64,000 nucleotides of DNA from Noviherbaspirillum malthae (GTDB lineage Bacteria; Pseudomonadota; Gammaproteobacteria; Burkholderiales; Burkholderiaceae_D), in contig NZ_JACYXF010000011.1 in NCBI RefSeq assembly GCF_015352985.1, positions 62,001-126,000 on the forward strand. Direction: 5' to 3'. Position numbers and translations under genes: made by a program. Below the pieces are notes generated by a model. The model made no database searches and was not told the DNA's origin. It saw only the letters and a program-made list of their open reading frames with translations. Numbering within the stretch: the first letter of the stretch is position 1; each line of letters begins with the position of its first letter. Shown in pieces: positions 51,267 through 61,317 of the stretch.

Positions 51267-52367
51267 TTACCTCGGCCGCTGCGCGATGTCTGGCGTGTCG
51301 ACACGCACGTCGGCGCACTGCGCGCGGTGGCGCAGCACATGGTCCATCAGCACAAGCGCCAGCATGGCTTCGGCGATCGGCGTGGCACGGATGCCGACGC
51401 AGGGATCATGGCGGCCGAAGGTCTCGACGCTGATCGGATTGCCCGCCTTGTCGATGGAGGCGCGCGGACTGCGGATGCTGGAGGTGGGCTTGATCGCGAT
51501 GGACACCGTGATGTCCTGGCCGGTGGATATGCCGCCGAGGACACCGCCGGCATTGTTGGTCGCGAAGCCTTGCGGAGTGAGCGAGTCGCCGTGCTCGGTG
51601 CCCTTCTGCGATACCGAGCGGAAGCCGGCGCCGATCTCCACGCCCTTGACCGCATTGATGCCCATCATCGCATAGGCGATGTCGGCATCGAGCTTGTCGA
51701 ACAGCGGCTCGCCAAGGCCGACGGGGACGTTCTGCGCCACCACGTCGATGCGGGCGCCGCAGGAATCGCCGTCCTTGCGGAGCTGGTCCATGTATTCCTC
51801 GAGCCTGGGAATGATCGAGGCATTGGCCGCGAAAAAGGGATTGGCATGCACATGGTCCCAGGACTCGAAAGGAATCGGAAGTTCGCCCAGCTGGCTCATG
51901 CAGCCCTTGAATGCGATGCCGTGCGCCTGCGCCAGCCATTTGCGGGCGATGGCGCCGGCGCCGACCACCGGTGCGGTGAGGCGCGCCGAGGAGCGGCCTC
52001 CGCCGCGCGGATCGCGGATGCCGTACTTGTGCCAATAGGTATAGTCGGCATGGCCGGGACGGAAGGTGTCGAGGATATTGCCGTAGTCCTTGCTGCGCTG
52101 GTCTTCGTTGCGGATCAGGAGCGCGATCGGCGTGCCGGTGGTCTTGCCCTCATAGACGCCCGACAGGATTTCCACCCGGTCCGCCTCCTGTCGCTGGGTG
52201 ACGTGGCGCGACGTGCCCGGCCTGCGCCGGTCGAGTTCCGGCTGGATATCCGCTTCCGACAGTTCCATGCCCGGCGGACAGCCGTCCACCACGCATCCGA
52301 TGGCCGGCCCGTGCGATTCGCCGAAAGTGGTAACGGTAAAGATGGTGCCAAGGGTATTGCCGGACAT
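51267..52367 (-). CDS. aroC: Chorismate synthase
   Basis: Last step of the shikimate pathway, using reduced FMN. The 366-residue protein has the family N-terminus [20 protein letters not shown], the signature [18 protein letters not shown] and the C-terminal [14 protein letters not shown]. First gene of an operon with the MFS and M48 genes. Confidence 0.97.
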   Translation of the reverse strand: MSGNTLGTIFTVTTFGESHGPAIGCVVDGCPPGMELSEADIQPELDRRRPGTSRHVTQRQEADRVEILSGVYEGKTTGTPIALLIRNEDQRSKDYGNILDTFRPGHADYTYWHKYGIRDPRGGGRSSARLTAPVVGAGAIARKWLAQAHGIAFKGCMSQLGELPIPFESWDHVHANPFFAANASIIPRLEEYMDQLRKDGDSCGARIDVVAQNVPVGLGEPLFDKLDADIAYAMMGINAVKGVEIGAGFRSVSQKGTEHGDSLTPQGFATNNAGGVLGGISTGQDITVSIAIKPTSSIRSPRASIDKAGNPISVETFGRHDPCVGIRATPIAEAMLALVLMDHVLRHRAQCADVRVDTPDIAQRPR

Positions 52368-52724
52368 GATGATATGCAGTGAGTCGGGAAAGCGATGATT
52401 TTAACGTATCGGCATCAGGCGCCGGCCAAAATGTCTCCCGACCTCCGATTTCTGCCGCGCTGCCGAAGTTGCCTGAACGGAGACTGTCGGGACCAGACGG
52501 CTCTTGACAAAAACGTAACGCCTGGCGCGAATTTGCGACATTCCATTTATCTGCCCCTCCAGCCCAAGCCGGTATTTGCTTTCCGGATTGCATGCCAGAC
52601 AAATATCGTGCAACATCCAAAACGGAGTTGTATCGCAGCAAGATCGACTGATGCTCCGCACCAGGCGCTTGCAAGGAATGCAATGCATGCAAATGAAGAA
52701 CCGGACGGACTGCTGGAGAAGACA
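52368..52724. other. Intergenic region between aroC and the Rec-DUF3369 gene (357 bp)
   Basis: The two genes are divergent. On the plus strand a consensus -35 TTGACA lies at 52504-52509, but the -10 position 17 bp on (GCGAAT) is poor. No gene or RNA recognised. The region is open in one frame as an extension of the downstream gene without family similarity. Confidence 0.35.
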
Positions 52725-54974
52725 ATGAACAGGCAGCATGCGGCCGACGACGACGATCTCGTCTTTCTGGCTGAAACCCCGGACGGTCAAAAACCGGACG
52801 GGACCGCGGCAGCGCGCGCCGTCTGGCGCGTACTGATCGTCGACGACGATACCGATGTACATACGGCCACCCTGTTTGCCCTGGGCAGCCTCGAGATGCA
52901 GGGCCGCCCGCTGGAATTCCTGCATGCCTATTCGGCGTCGGAGGCGCGAAAAATACTGGCCGCCGAAACCGACCTGGCCGTGATCCTGCTCGATGTGGTA
53001 ATGGAGCGGGAAGACTCGGGCCTGCAGCTGGTGCGGCACATCAGGGAAGAGCTCGGCCTGTGCGACGTCCGCATCATCCTGAGAACCGGGCAGCCAGGCT
53101 ATGCGCCCGAAATGGATGCGATCCGCGATTTCGACATCAACGATTACAAGACCAAATCCGAACTCACGCGCATCAAGCTTTACACGTCCGTCGCCACTGC
53201 CATCCGCTCCTACGAGCAGATATGCGCCATCAATGCCAGCCGGCGACGGCTCGACCGCATCGCCCGCGCCGGCAGCGAGCTGATGCTGGCCCATGGCCTC
53301 GAGAATTTCGCCTACGGCATCATCAACCACGCGTCGGCGATTTTCGAGATGCCCAACAACGGCCTGATATGCATGCAGGCGCATGGGGAAGATCAGGACG
53401 GCGAACTGTTCGTGATTGCCGCCTCGGGCCGCTACGGTACGGCGGCCGATGCGGCACTGGATTCCCGGCAGCATGAGCGCCTGCACCATCTGCTGCAGCG
53501 CGCACTCCGGGAGCAGCGCAATATGTTCGACGCGGACGGCCTGGCGCTTTACCTGGGCAGCCATGCGGGCCGCCATTTCGCAGCCACGCTCGATGCCGGC
53601 AAGCCGCTCGACGACATCGACCGCAGCCTGATGGAAGTATTCTGCCGGAACATTTCCGTCGGACTCGAGAACGTACTGCTGGTGACGAGGCTGGAAAACT
53701 TTGCGTTCCACGATCCGCTCACCAGGCTGCCCAACCGCACGCGCCTGAAGGAACTCGTCGACAAGGCATTGGGAAGCCATGCACGCAGCGACTCGACGCT
53801 CGCGCTGGTCGACATCGACCACTTCTCCGAAACCAACGACGCCCTCGGCCACCAGTTCGGCGACCTGCTGCTGCTGGGCGTGGCGGCGCGGCTTGAGAAA
53901 CATCTCGGCGGCCAGCTCATCGTCGGCCGCATCGGCGGCGACACCTTCGCCGTACTCGGCGATGCGTCGCTGGTGAATCCCACCACCCTCCTGGATCTGT
54001 TCTGCCGATCCTTCAGGATAGACGGACAGGAAGTCCAGCTTTCCGCGACCCTTGGCCTGCTGCGCCTCGACGACTACGAAGGCAGCGGCGCGGATGCGCT
54101 GAAGGATGCCGAAATCGCCCTGAAGCGCGCCAAGCTGCTGCAGCGCGCGGGACATGTCTACTTCACCCGCAGCATGGGAGTCGACATCCGGGAACGGGTG
54201 CGCATGATGCACGCCTTGCGCACCGCCATCGACGAGCAGGAAATGTTCGTGGTCTACCAGCCGCAGATCGACCTGGCCACGCGCCGCCCGGTGGGCGCGG
54301 AAGCCTTGCTGCGCTGGAAGACCAGGGACGGCAATTTCATCCCGCCCGACCGCTTCATTCCGATTGCCGAATACTCCGGCCTCATCATCCGGATCGGCGA
54401 GCGGGTGCTGAGGGAGGCCTGCCGCGAACTGATCAGGCTGCAGGAGCTCGGCTTCCGCGACTTCAGCATGTCGGTCAACGTGTCGCAGGTGCAGTTCCGC
54501 CATCCGCACTTCCTCGACATGCTCAAGGCCGTGCTGGCCGAGACGGGTGCGCCGGCCTCGCGCATCGAACTCGAAATCACCGAATCCATCGCCATGGAAG
54601 ACCCCGACCTGCTGATCGACCTGCTCAGGCAGATCAAGCAGACCGGCGTGAGCATTGCGATCGACGATTTCGGCACCGGATTCTCCTCGCTCAGTTACCT
54701 GCAGCGTCTGCAGGCGGACCGCCTCAAGATCGACCGCCTGTTCGTCACCGAAATCACCAACGCGTCGCGCGGCAGCAGCATCGCCGAAATGGTGATCCAG
54801 CTCGGCCGCAATCTCGGCATGTCGGTGGTTGCGGAAGGCGTGGAAGATGAACGCCAGGCCGCCATTCTGTCGGCACTGGGCTGTCCGCTGGCGCAAGGCT
54901 ATCTGTTTGCGAAACCGATGCCGTTCGACCAGCTTGTCGGCTGGCTCGGCAACGGGGGCAACGGGGGCAACTGA
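52725..54974 (+). CDS. Rec-DUF3369-degenerate GGDEF-EAL response regulator
   Basis: 749-residue protein starting at the ATG with GGAG eight bases ahead. The receiver domain has Asp90 (VILLDVVME) and is followed by the DUF3369 segment with GYAPEMDAIRDFDINDYKTKSE (split for reading). The GGDEF domain has GGDTF at 404-408, so the catalytic glutamate is replaced by threonine and the cyclase is probably inactive. The EAL motif is intact at 526-528 (EALLRWK) with DDFGTGFSSLSYLQRL, so c-di-GMP phosphodiesterase activity is likely. The C-terminus ends GNGGNGGN. A sensor kinase follows 176 nt later, probably its partner. Confidence 0.92.
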   Translation: MNRQHAADDDDLVFLAETPDGQKPDGTAAARAVWRVLIVDDDTDVHTATLFALGSLEMQGRPLEFLHAYSASEARKILAAETDLAVILLDVVMEREDSGLQLVRHIREELGLCDVRIILRTGQPGYAPEMDAIRDFDINDYKTKSELTRIKLYTSVATAIRSYEQICAINASRRRLDRIARAGSELMLAHGLENFAYGIINHASAIFEMPNNGLICMQAHGEDQDGELFVIAASGRYGTAADAALDSRQHERLHHLLQRALREQRNMFDADGLALYLGSHAGRHFAATLDAGKPLDDIDRSLMEVFCRNISVGLENVLLVTRLENFAFHDPLTRLPNRTRLKELVDKALGSHARSDSTLALVDIDHFSETNDALGHQFGDLLLLGVAARLEKHLGGQLIVGRIGGDTFAVLGDASLVNPTTLLDLFCRSFRIDGQEVQLSATLGLLRLDDYEGSGADALKDAEIALKRAKLLQRAGHVYFTRSMGVDIRERVRMMHALRTAIDEQEMFVVYQPQIDLATRRPVGAEALLRWKTRDGNFIPPDRFIPIAEYSGLIIRIGERVLREACRELIRLQELGFRDFSMSVNVSQVQFRHPHFLDMLKAVLAETGAPASRIELEITESIAMEDPDLLIDLLRQIKQTGVSIAIDDFGTGFSSLSYLQRLQADRLKIDRLFVTEITNASRGSSIAEMVIQLGRNLGMSVVAEGVEDERQAAILSALGCPLAQGYLFAKPMPFDQLVGWLGNGGNGGN

Positions 54975-55150
54975 AACACCGGGAGGCCGGGACACGAATG
55001 CGCTCCAGGCACCAGGGTGTGGCGCCGCAGAAATTTCGCGTTTGCTTCCACCTTTGCTTTCGGCTTCGCCCGACTTGGATACCGACCAACTTCGCAGGCG
55101 GATGACGGCGCCCTGCCCTGCGATCCTTCCGATTAAACAGGACATCGACG

Positions 55151-58100
55151 ATGCTTAGCGGACGCACCCTGACCCTTAGACGCGCGATCGTGATGACGGT
55201 CGTGCTCGGCCTGCTCATTCCCGTGCTGCTCATCAGCGGCTATTCCTGGTTCAAGCAGTACACCGACGATATCAAGCGGCAAACCTGGGAAGTGCTGCAG
55301 CAGAATGCCGACATTCTGTCCAACGGCATGCAGGAAGCGCTGTGGAACATCAACCAGGAAAGCGGCAATGCGCTGATGGCAGCCATGATGGCGCGCAATC
55401 CCGACATCGTGCGCATCGAGGTGCGCGACAATGCGCTCGGCGTGTTCGTCGCCAGCGAGCGGCCGGAGCGGCGCGAAGGCTATACCGCGATGACGGACAA
55501 GCCGGTCATGTACCGCGGCAACACGATCGGGTCCGTCAAGATCGAAGTCGGCAGCACGCAGCTGCGGCAGGTGATGGTCAAGGGTATCCTCGGCTCTGTC
55601 ACGGCGGTGCTGGCGCAGGCTGTCCTCTCCATCGTGCTCATCCTGATCCTGCTGGACCGCCGGCTGGTGCGTCCGCTGCAGCGGCTGGGGAACGGCGCGG
55701 AACGGCTGGCAAACCGCGAACTCGACGCCCCTTTCACCTGGCAGCGGCTGGATGAAATCGGCCTGTTGAGCCGGCGTCTGGAAGATACCCGTATCAGCCT
55801 GCGCCGGCTGTTCGCGGAACTCGACGAAAAGAACCGCGAACTGGAGGAGGATATCGACAAGCGCAAGCGCGTCGAGCAGGAATTGCACGAGCGCGAGGAG
55901 CGCTACCGGGCGCTGGTCGAGCAAAGCCCGATCGCCATCATCGAATGGGATGCGCAGTTCAAGGTCATCGAATGGAATGCCGCGGCAGAGCGCATCTTCG
56001 GTTATCCGCGGGAACAGGCCATCGGCCGCAGCGCCTCGTTCATCATGTACGAGGCCGGTCCGGACAGCCTGGCAAGGCTGTTCCGTCCGCTTGCCGAAGG
56101 ACGGGGCGACTCCCGCAGCATCGGCCTCAATCTCCGCGCCGACGGCCAGATCATCACCTGCCAGTGGAGCCACACCCATATCGCCGACGATGCCGGCAAG
56201 GCCGGACGGCTGCTGTCGATCGCGGAAGACATTACCGAAAAGCGCCATGCAGAACAGGCGCTCACCCTGTCCGAAGCCAAGTTCGCCGGCGCCTTCCGCG
56301 GCAATCCGGATTCCATCTCCATTTCCCGCGTCAGCGACGGCGTGCTGGTCGATATCAACGACAGCTTCATCGATCTCACCGGATACCGGCGAGAGGAAAT
56401 CGTCGGCAACACCGCATACGACCTTGGCCTCTGGGTGCATCCGGAACAGCGCAGGCTGCTGCTCGAGGAGATCGGCAGCGACCGGCTGGTACGTAACTTC
56501 GAATGGGAACTGCGCACCAAGGACGGGGCGCTTCGCAGGTGCGTCATCAACGCGACCGCCTTCACCGCCGGCAACGAGCGCTGCATGCTGGCGGTCATCC
56601 GCGACGTCACCGACCAGAGGCTGCTGGAGGAACGAAAGGCGGAAGCGGATCGGGCACTGATGCGGCTTGCGCAGGGCACCCATGACATGACCGGCGAAAC
56701 ATTCTTCGAGCTGCTGGTGGCCGATCTTGCTTCCGCCCTGCGCACCGATTGCGCGCTTATCGCCTTGTGCTCGCCGAACGAGTCGGGCAACCTGCGCACC
56801 ATCGCCGCCCATGTGTACGGCCATACGGTGGAAGACTTCGACTATCGCAGCACCGGCACGCCTTGCGCACATTCGCTGGCAGGCGAGCTGCATGTGGTGC
56901 CGGCTGGAATACGTACCATCTATCCGAACGCCGGCGGACCGCTGCAGGACCGCTGGGAAAGCTATGCCGGCGCGCCGCTGCGGGACGCTGGAGGCAAGCC
57001 CATCGGCGTGATGGCGATCATGCATTCGGAACGGCTGGGCAACCCCGACCTCGTCAAGTCGCTGCTCCAGGTATTCAGCGAACGCGCCTCGGCGGAACTC
57101 GAACGCAAGCGTACCGAAGAAAAACTGCTCAACAGCGAACGCCGGCTGTCCACCATCTTCAAATGGTCGCCGGTGGCCATGTTCGTGACGGAAATCCACG
57201 GCCGCTACGCCATCAAGGATGTCAATTACGCATTCGAACAGCTTTTCAAACGGCGGCGCGAATCGATCCTGGGACGCGACTCGGACGAGGCCGGGCTGTA
57301 CTGCGAAGCGAACGACCGCGCATCCATCATGGCGGAGCTGGAACAAAGCGGCGTTGCGCAGAGCCAGCGGGAAATCTGGATGAACTGCGGCGACGGCGGC
57401 CGGGCACTGGTGCAGTTCTCGGCGCATACCTTTTCGCTCAACGGCGAAAGCTTCGCCATCGCGGCCTGCGTGGACATGACCTACAAGCACGACATCGAGA
57501 ACGAGATCCGGGAGCTCAATGCCAACCTCGAGCAGCGCGTGATCGAACGCACCGACGAGCTTCAGCGGGCGAACCTGGAACTTGCAACGACGCTGCAGAC
57601 CCTCAATATCGCACAGGAAGAACTGGTGCGCAGCGAAAAGCTGGCCGCACTCGGTTCGATCGTCGCCGGCGTTGCGCATGAGCTCAACACGCCGATCGGC
57701 AACAGCCTGATGGTCGCCAGCACCCTGGCCGACCAGGCCAGGGCCTTCGGCGCCGCCTACGAAGCCAACGGCCTCAAGCGCTCCACCCTGGAAGCCTTCA
57801 TCCGCGACACCGACCACGCCGGCGACATCCTGGTACGCAACCTGCACCGCGCGGCAAACCTGGTGACCAGCTTCAAGCAGGTTGCGGTCGACCAGACCAG
57901 TTCCCAGCGGCGCGAATTCCAGGTCGCCGAGGCCGTCTCTGAAATCATGCTGACGCTATGGCCGACCCTGCGCAAGACATCGTTCACCGTCAGGCAGGAT
58001 ATTCCGGAGGCCCTGCGCATGGACAGTTATCCCGGTCCGCTCGGTCAGGTCATCACCAATCTGGTCAACAACGCATTGCTGCACGGCTTCGATGGCCGGC

Positions 58101-58417
58101 AATCCGGAACGGTGGAGATTTCCGCCGAAGCGGCCGACGAAGGCTGGATCGAGATCGCGGTCGCCGACGACGGCGTCGGCATTCCGGCCGCCAACCTGAA
58201 CCGCATCTTCGACCCCTTCTTTACCACCAAGCTGGGTGCAGGCGGTTCGGGGCTGGGCTTGAACATTACGCACAACATCGTGACCGGCATACTCGGCGGG
58301 CGCATCCGCGTCCACAGCGACCCGGGCATAGGAACGACCTTCGTGATTGCGCTGCCGATGATTGCACCGCAGCGCCAGGGCGAAGAAGAGTCTTTGCCGC
58401 TGCAGTCACCTGCTTGA
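55151..58417 (+). CDS. Membrane sensor histidine kinase (PAS-PAS-GAF-PAS)
   Basis: 1088-residue kinase. Two transmembrane helices (about 10-32 and 145-168) flank a periplasmic sensor of about 110 residues, then a HAMP-like segment and coiled coil (168-250), two PAS domains (252-375, 385-495), a GAF domain (about 510-660), and a third PAS (680-780). The phospho-acceptor is His843 in GVAHELNTPIGNSL, the HisKA_4-like class, and HATPase motifs DDGVGIP and GLGLNITHNIV follow. No receiver is fused. Follows the Rec-DUF3369-GGDEF-EAL gene, so the two probably form a pair. Confidence 0.92.
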   Translation: MLSGRTLTLRRAIVMTVVLGLLIPVLLISGYSWFKQYTDDIKRQTWEVLQQNADILSNGMQEALWNINQESGNALMAAMMARNPDIVRIEVRDNALGVFVASERPERREGYTAMTDKPVMYRGNTIGSVKIEVGSTQLRQVMVKGILGSVTAVLAQAVLSIVLILILLDRRLVRPLQRLGNGAERLANRELDAPFTWQRLDEIGLLSRRLEDTRISLRRLFAELDEKNRELEEDIDKRKRVEQELHEREERYRALVEQSPIAIIEWDAQFKVIEWNAAAERIFGYPREQAIGRSASFIMYEAGPDSLARLFRPLAEGRGDSRSIGLNLRADGQIITCQWSHTHIADDAGKAGRLLSIAEDITEKRHAEQALTLSEAKFAGAFRGNPDSISISRVSDGVLVDINDSFIDLTGYRREEIVGNTAYDLGLWVHPEQRRLLLEEIGSDRLVRNFEWELRTKDGALRRCVINATAFTAGNERCMLAVIRDVTDQRLLEERKAEADRALMRLAQGTHDMTGETFFELLVADLASALRTDCALIALCSPNESGNLRTIAAHVYGHTVEDFDYRSTGTPCAHSLAGELHVVPAGIRTIYPNAGGPLQDRWESYAGAPLRDAGGKPIGVMAIMHSERLGNPDLVKSLLQVFSERASAELERKRTEEKLLNSERRLSTIFKWSPVAMFVTEIHGRYAIKDVNYAFEQLFKRRRESILGRDSDEAGLYCEANDRASIMAELEQSGVAQSQREIWMNCGDGGRALVQFSAHTFSLNGESFAIAACVDMTYKHDIENEIRELNANLEQRVIERTDELQRANLELATTLQTLNIAQEELVRSEKLAALGSIVAGVAHELNTPIGNSLMVASTLADQARAFGAAYEANGLKRSTLEAFIRDTDHAGDILVRNLHRAANLVTSFKQVAVDQTSSQRREFQVAEAVSEIMLTLWPTLRKTSFTVRQDIPEALRMDSYPGPLGQVITNLVNNALLHGFDGRQSGTVEISAEAADEGWIEIAVADDGVGIPAANLNRIFDPFFTTKLGAGGSGLGLNITHNIVTGILGGRIRVHSDPGIGTTFVIALPMIAPQRQGEEESLPLQSPA

Positions 58418-58447
58418 TGCGGCAAGCCGTTGGCCGGCTTGCCGCAT
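58417..58447. terminator. Bidirectional hairpin between kinase and MFS-acyltransferase gene
   Basis: A perfect 12-bp stem ATGCGGCAAGCC / GGCTTGCCGCAT with a 7-nt loop, starting at the kinase stop codon, between convergent genes. No U-tract follows on either strand. Confidence 0.6.
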
Positions 58448-58457
58448 GCCCAGTCTG

Positions 58458-60344
58458 TTATTTCCAATCGCCGCGCAGGGCCAGCACGTGCTCATAGAGG
58501 TGCTCGGGCGTCGCCTTGGCCGGCGTGACCGGCTCGCCGACCACCAGGGAAAGGCGGGAGAAAGGTCCGCGCCGGAATGAACGGCCGAAGGGATTGCCGG
58601 GGCTGCGCGTGAGCATGCTGCCCCACAGTCCGCGCAATGCCATCGGGATCACCGGCACCGGCGTGCGTTCCACGATCTTGCTGATGCCGTTGCGGAATTC
58701 GTTCATCTCGCCTGTCGAGGTCAGCTTGCCCTCGGGGAAGATGCAGACCAGCTCGCCTTCGTGAAGCGCCTGCGCGATGTCGACGAACGCCTTTTCCATC
58801 AGCCACGGATCTTCCTTGGCCGGCGCGATCGGAATCGCCTTGGCGGTCCGGAAGATCCAGGAAAGGACGGGAATCTTGAAGATCCGGTGATCCATCACGA
58901 AGCGGATGGGCCGCGGGCTGGCCGCCATGATGACGACGGCATCGACATAGCTGACATGGTTGCATACCAGGACCGCCGCCCCTTCGCCGGGAATGCGCTC
59001 CTTGTCCACGGTATGGACGCGGTGCACGGTATGGATCAGCAGCCACGCCAGGAAGCGCATCAGGAATTCCGGCACCAGCGAGAAGATGTAGACGGCCACC
59101 AGCGCATTGGCCAGCGCGGTCGCCATGAACAGCTCGGGTATGGAAAAGCCCATCTTCAGCAGGATCATCGCGAACACCGCCGCCACGACCATGAACAAGG
59201 CATTCATGATGTTCATGCCGGCGATGGTGCGCGACACATGCTTGCGGTCGCAGCGCGTCTGGATCAGCGCGAACAGCGGAACGATGTAGAAGCCGCCGAA
59301 GACGCCGATCATCACCAGGTCGAACAGGATGCGCAGGCTGCCGCTCTGGGCGACGAAACCGGCCATGTCGACCATCGCGGTATTGGTGTACGCCAGGCTT
59401 GAGAGGTAGAGATCGAAGCCGAACACCGACAGGCCGATCGAACCAAAGGGCACCAGGCCGATTTCCACCTTGTGCCCGGACAGCCGTTCGCACAGCAGCG
59501 AGCCGGCGCCGATGCCGATGGAAAAGACCGTCAGCAGCAGGACGAATACGCTGTGATCGCCGTGCAGGTAATCCTTGGCATAAAGAGGAAACTGGGCGAG
59601 GATCACCGCGCCGTAGAACCAGAACCAGGAGTTGCCCAGCACCGACAGGAATACCGGGCGGTTCTGGCGCGTGAAGCTGATGTTGCGCACGGTTTCGGTG
59701 ATGGGATTCCAGTTGATCCGCAGGTCGGGCGCCGGCGCCGGCGAATGCGGAATGCCGCGGCTGAACAGCCATCCCAGCACCGCAATGCCGATCGTGCCGA
59801 AAGCCACCAGTTCGATGCCGATCGGCTTGTACACCACCAGCATCGCGCCCAGCACCTCGCCCAGCAGGATGCCGACGAAGGTGCCCATTTCGATCACGCC
59901 GTTGCCGCCGACCAGTTCCTCGGGCTTCAGGTGCTGCGGCAGATACGCATACTTGACCGGACCGAACATCGTGGAATGCAGGCCCATGCCGACCACCGCC
60001 GCGACCAGCAGCCAGAGCTCGCGGGTCATCCAGCCGAAGGCGGCAATCGCCATGATCGCAATCTCCAGCAGCTTGACGTAACGGGCCAGCTTCTCCTTCT
60101 CGAACTTGTCGGCCAGCTGCCCCGCCGTCGCCGAGAACAGCACGAAGGGCAGGATGAACAGGCCGGGAATCAGATTGTTGAGCAGGCCCGGATCGAGCGT
60201 GGTCCAGCTGAGCGCGTCGTAGGTAAGAACGGTCAGCAGTGCCGTCTTGAAGACATTGTCGTTGAAGGCGCCGAGGAACTGCGTCCAGAAGAAGGGACCG
60301 AAGCGGCGTTGACCAAGCAGGGAGAACTGGCTGGATTGGCTCAT
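58458..60344 (-). CDS. MFS lysophospholipid transporter fused to 1-acyltransferase
   Basis: 628-residue fusion. The N-terminal 12-helix MFS domain (about residues 10-430) resembles LplT; the opening RRFGPFFWTQFLGAFNDNVFK is typical. The C-terminal PlsC domain has the acyl acceptor motif NHVSYVD at 462-468 (His463, Asp468) and IFPEGKLTSTGEMNEF from about 535. E. coli has LplT beside Aas; in many bacteria they are fused, sometimes with a third acyl-ACP synthetase domain, which is absent here. It probably flips and re-acylates lysophosphatidylethanolamine. Confidence 0.9.
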   Translation of the reverse strand: MSQSSQFSLLGQRRFGPFFWTQFLGAFNDNVFKTALLTVLTYDALSWTTLDPGLLNNLIPGLFILPFVLFSATAGQLADKFEKEKLARYVKLLEIAIMAIAAFGWMTRELWLLVAAVVGMGLHSTMFGPVKYAYLPQHLKPEELVGGNGVIEMGTFVGILLGEVLGAMLVVYKPIGIELVAFGTIGIAVLGWLFSRGIPHSPAPAPDLRINWNPITETVRNISFTRQNRPVFLSVLGNSWFWFYGAVILAQFPLYAKDYLHGDHSVFVLLLTVFSIGIGAGSLLCERLSGHKVEIGLVPFGSIGLSVFGFDLYLSSLAYTNTAMVDMAGFVAQSGSLRILFDLVMIGVFGGFYIVPLFALIQTRCDRKHVSRTIAGMNIMNALFMVVAAVFAMILLKMGFSIPELFMATALANALVAVYIFSLVPEFLMRFLAWLLIHTVHRVHTVDKERIPGEGAAVLVCNHVSYVDAVVIMAASPRPIRFVMDHRIFKIPVLSWIFRTAKAIPIAPAKEDPWLMEKAFVDIAQALHEGELVCIFPEGKLTSTGEMNEFRNGISKIVERTPVPVIPMALRGLWGSMLTRSPGNPFGRSFRRGPFSRLSLVVGEPVTPAKATPEHLYEHVLALRGDWK

Positions 60345-60649
60345 TGCGATAAGTGAGTTGAATGTTCTGGTTTAACTGTCCTGGAAACCGATGACCATTG
60401 TCTGCGGCGCTGCCGGATTCGCTTCACCGACTGTCATCGATTGTCATCGAATGTTTTTCCGGCAACGTCATGCGCAGTGTAGCCGAGCCGTCCGCTCTTG
60501 CGTGCACCGCAAGCGCCGGTCGCGAAAAATGCTACGCAGGGTGGCAGATGCGCCGCCACATGAAAAAGCCGTTCATGGCGCAGCTCCATGAACGGCTTTC
60601 TGAAACAGCCTGCAATCAGGTCCGGCTTCAGGACGGACCGGCGCCAGCC
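60345..60649. other. Intergenic region between MFS-acyltransferase and CBS genes (305 bp)
   Basis: Contains the CBS gene terminator (60564-60599) and, presumably, the promoter of the MFS-acyltransferase gene, for which I could not pick a convincing match. No gene seen. Confidence 0.5.
60564..60599 (-). terminator. CBS-gene terminator
   Basis: A 14-bp perfect stem AAAGCCGTTCATGG / CCATGAACGGCTTT with a 7-nt loop, followed on the minus strand by TTTTTC. It ends the CBS-domain gene. Confidence 0.9.
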
Positions 60650-61096
60650 TTACTCGTCGCTTTCCGCCGGCCAGTCGCGGATATAGGCCTTGAGCATCTT
60701 GTTCTCGAAGCTCTGCGCCTCGAACACCGCCTTGGCCACGTCATAGAAGGAAATGACGCCGTGCAGGGTCTTGGCGCTGACCACCGGCACATAGCGCGCA
60801 TGGCGCTCGAGCATCAGCCGGCGCACTTCATTGACTTCGGTATCGGGCGTGATGGTGATCGGATGATCGTCCATGTGCTTGCGCACCGTGCTCGAACCGA
60901 TTTCCCCCTTGTTCTGATGCAGGGTCTTGATGACTTCGCGGAAAGTCAGCATCCCCACCAGCTCGCCGTACTCCATGACGACCAGGGAACCGATATCCTT
61001 TTCCGCCATGGTGTTGACCGCTTCGGCCATGAGCGTATCGGGCGTGATGGTATAGAGGATATCGCCTTTGACCTTGAGGATTTCAGAGACTTTCAT
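60650..61096 (-). CDS. CBS-domain protein
   Basis: 148-residue protein made almost only of two CBS motifs (about residues 8-65 and 75-130), which usually bind adenosine nucleotides and regulate partners. The first opens ILYTITPDTLMAEAVNTMA. No fused effector domain. Divergent from metY by 221 nt. Partner unknown. Confidence 0.92.
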   Translation of the reverse strand: MKVSEILKVKGDILYTITPDTLMAEAVNTMAEKDIGSLVVMEYGELVGMLTFREVIKTLHQNKGEIGSSTVRKHMDDHPITITPDTEVNEVRRLMLERHARYVPVVSAKTLHGVISFYDVAKAVFEAQSFENKMLKAYIRDWPAESDE

Positions 61097-61251
61097 GAAT
61101 GGATTCCAACGTGAATTGTAGTTATGGCATGGTTAAATGTAGCTTACCACGAACGGAAAATCCAGAGCAGCTGCCATCCCTGCAGGCAACCCATCACTGC
61201 GTTCGATGCTAGCATGTGCGCCATGCAGCGCAATGCCGGCTGCGACCCGCA

Positions 61252-61297
61252 ACGACCCAAGAACGACGCAACATCGACGCAATCACGACCCAAGAAC
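61252..61297 (+). repeat. Direct 13-bp repeats upstream of metY
   Basis: ACGACCCAAGAAC occurs at 61252-61264 and again at 61285-61297, 33 bp apart. Two GACGCAA repeats lie between them. They lie within 70 bp upstream of the metY ATG and may be regulator sites or a small duplication. Confidence 0.45.
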
Positions 61298-61317
61298 ATA
61301 CGGAGACCACACGCATC

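Noticed and set aside
52401-55145. A 914-codon open frame antisense to the Rec-DUF3369-GGDEF-EAL gene
   Set aside because: It mirrors the codon bias of the real gene, shows low-complexity His/Arg/Val-rich translation and no domain. The opposite strand has clear motifs.
55133-57847. A 904-codon open frame antisense to the sensor kinase
   Set aside because: Same cause: GC-rich third positions remove stops on the complementary strand. No recognisable protein features.
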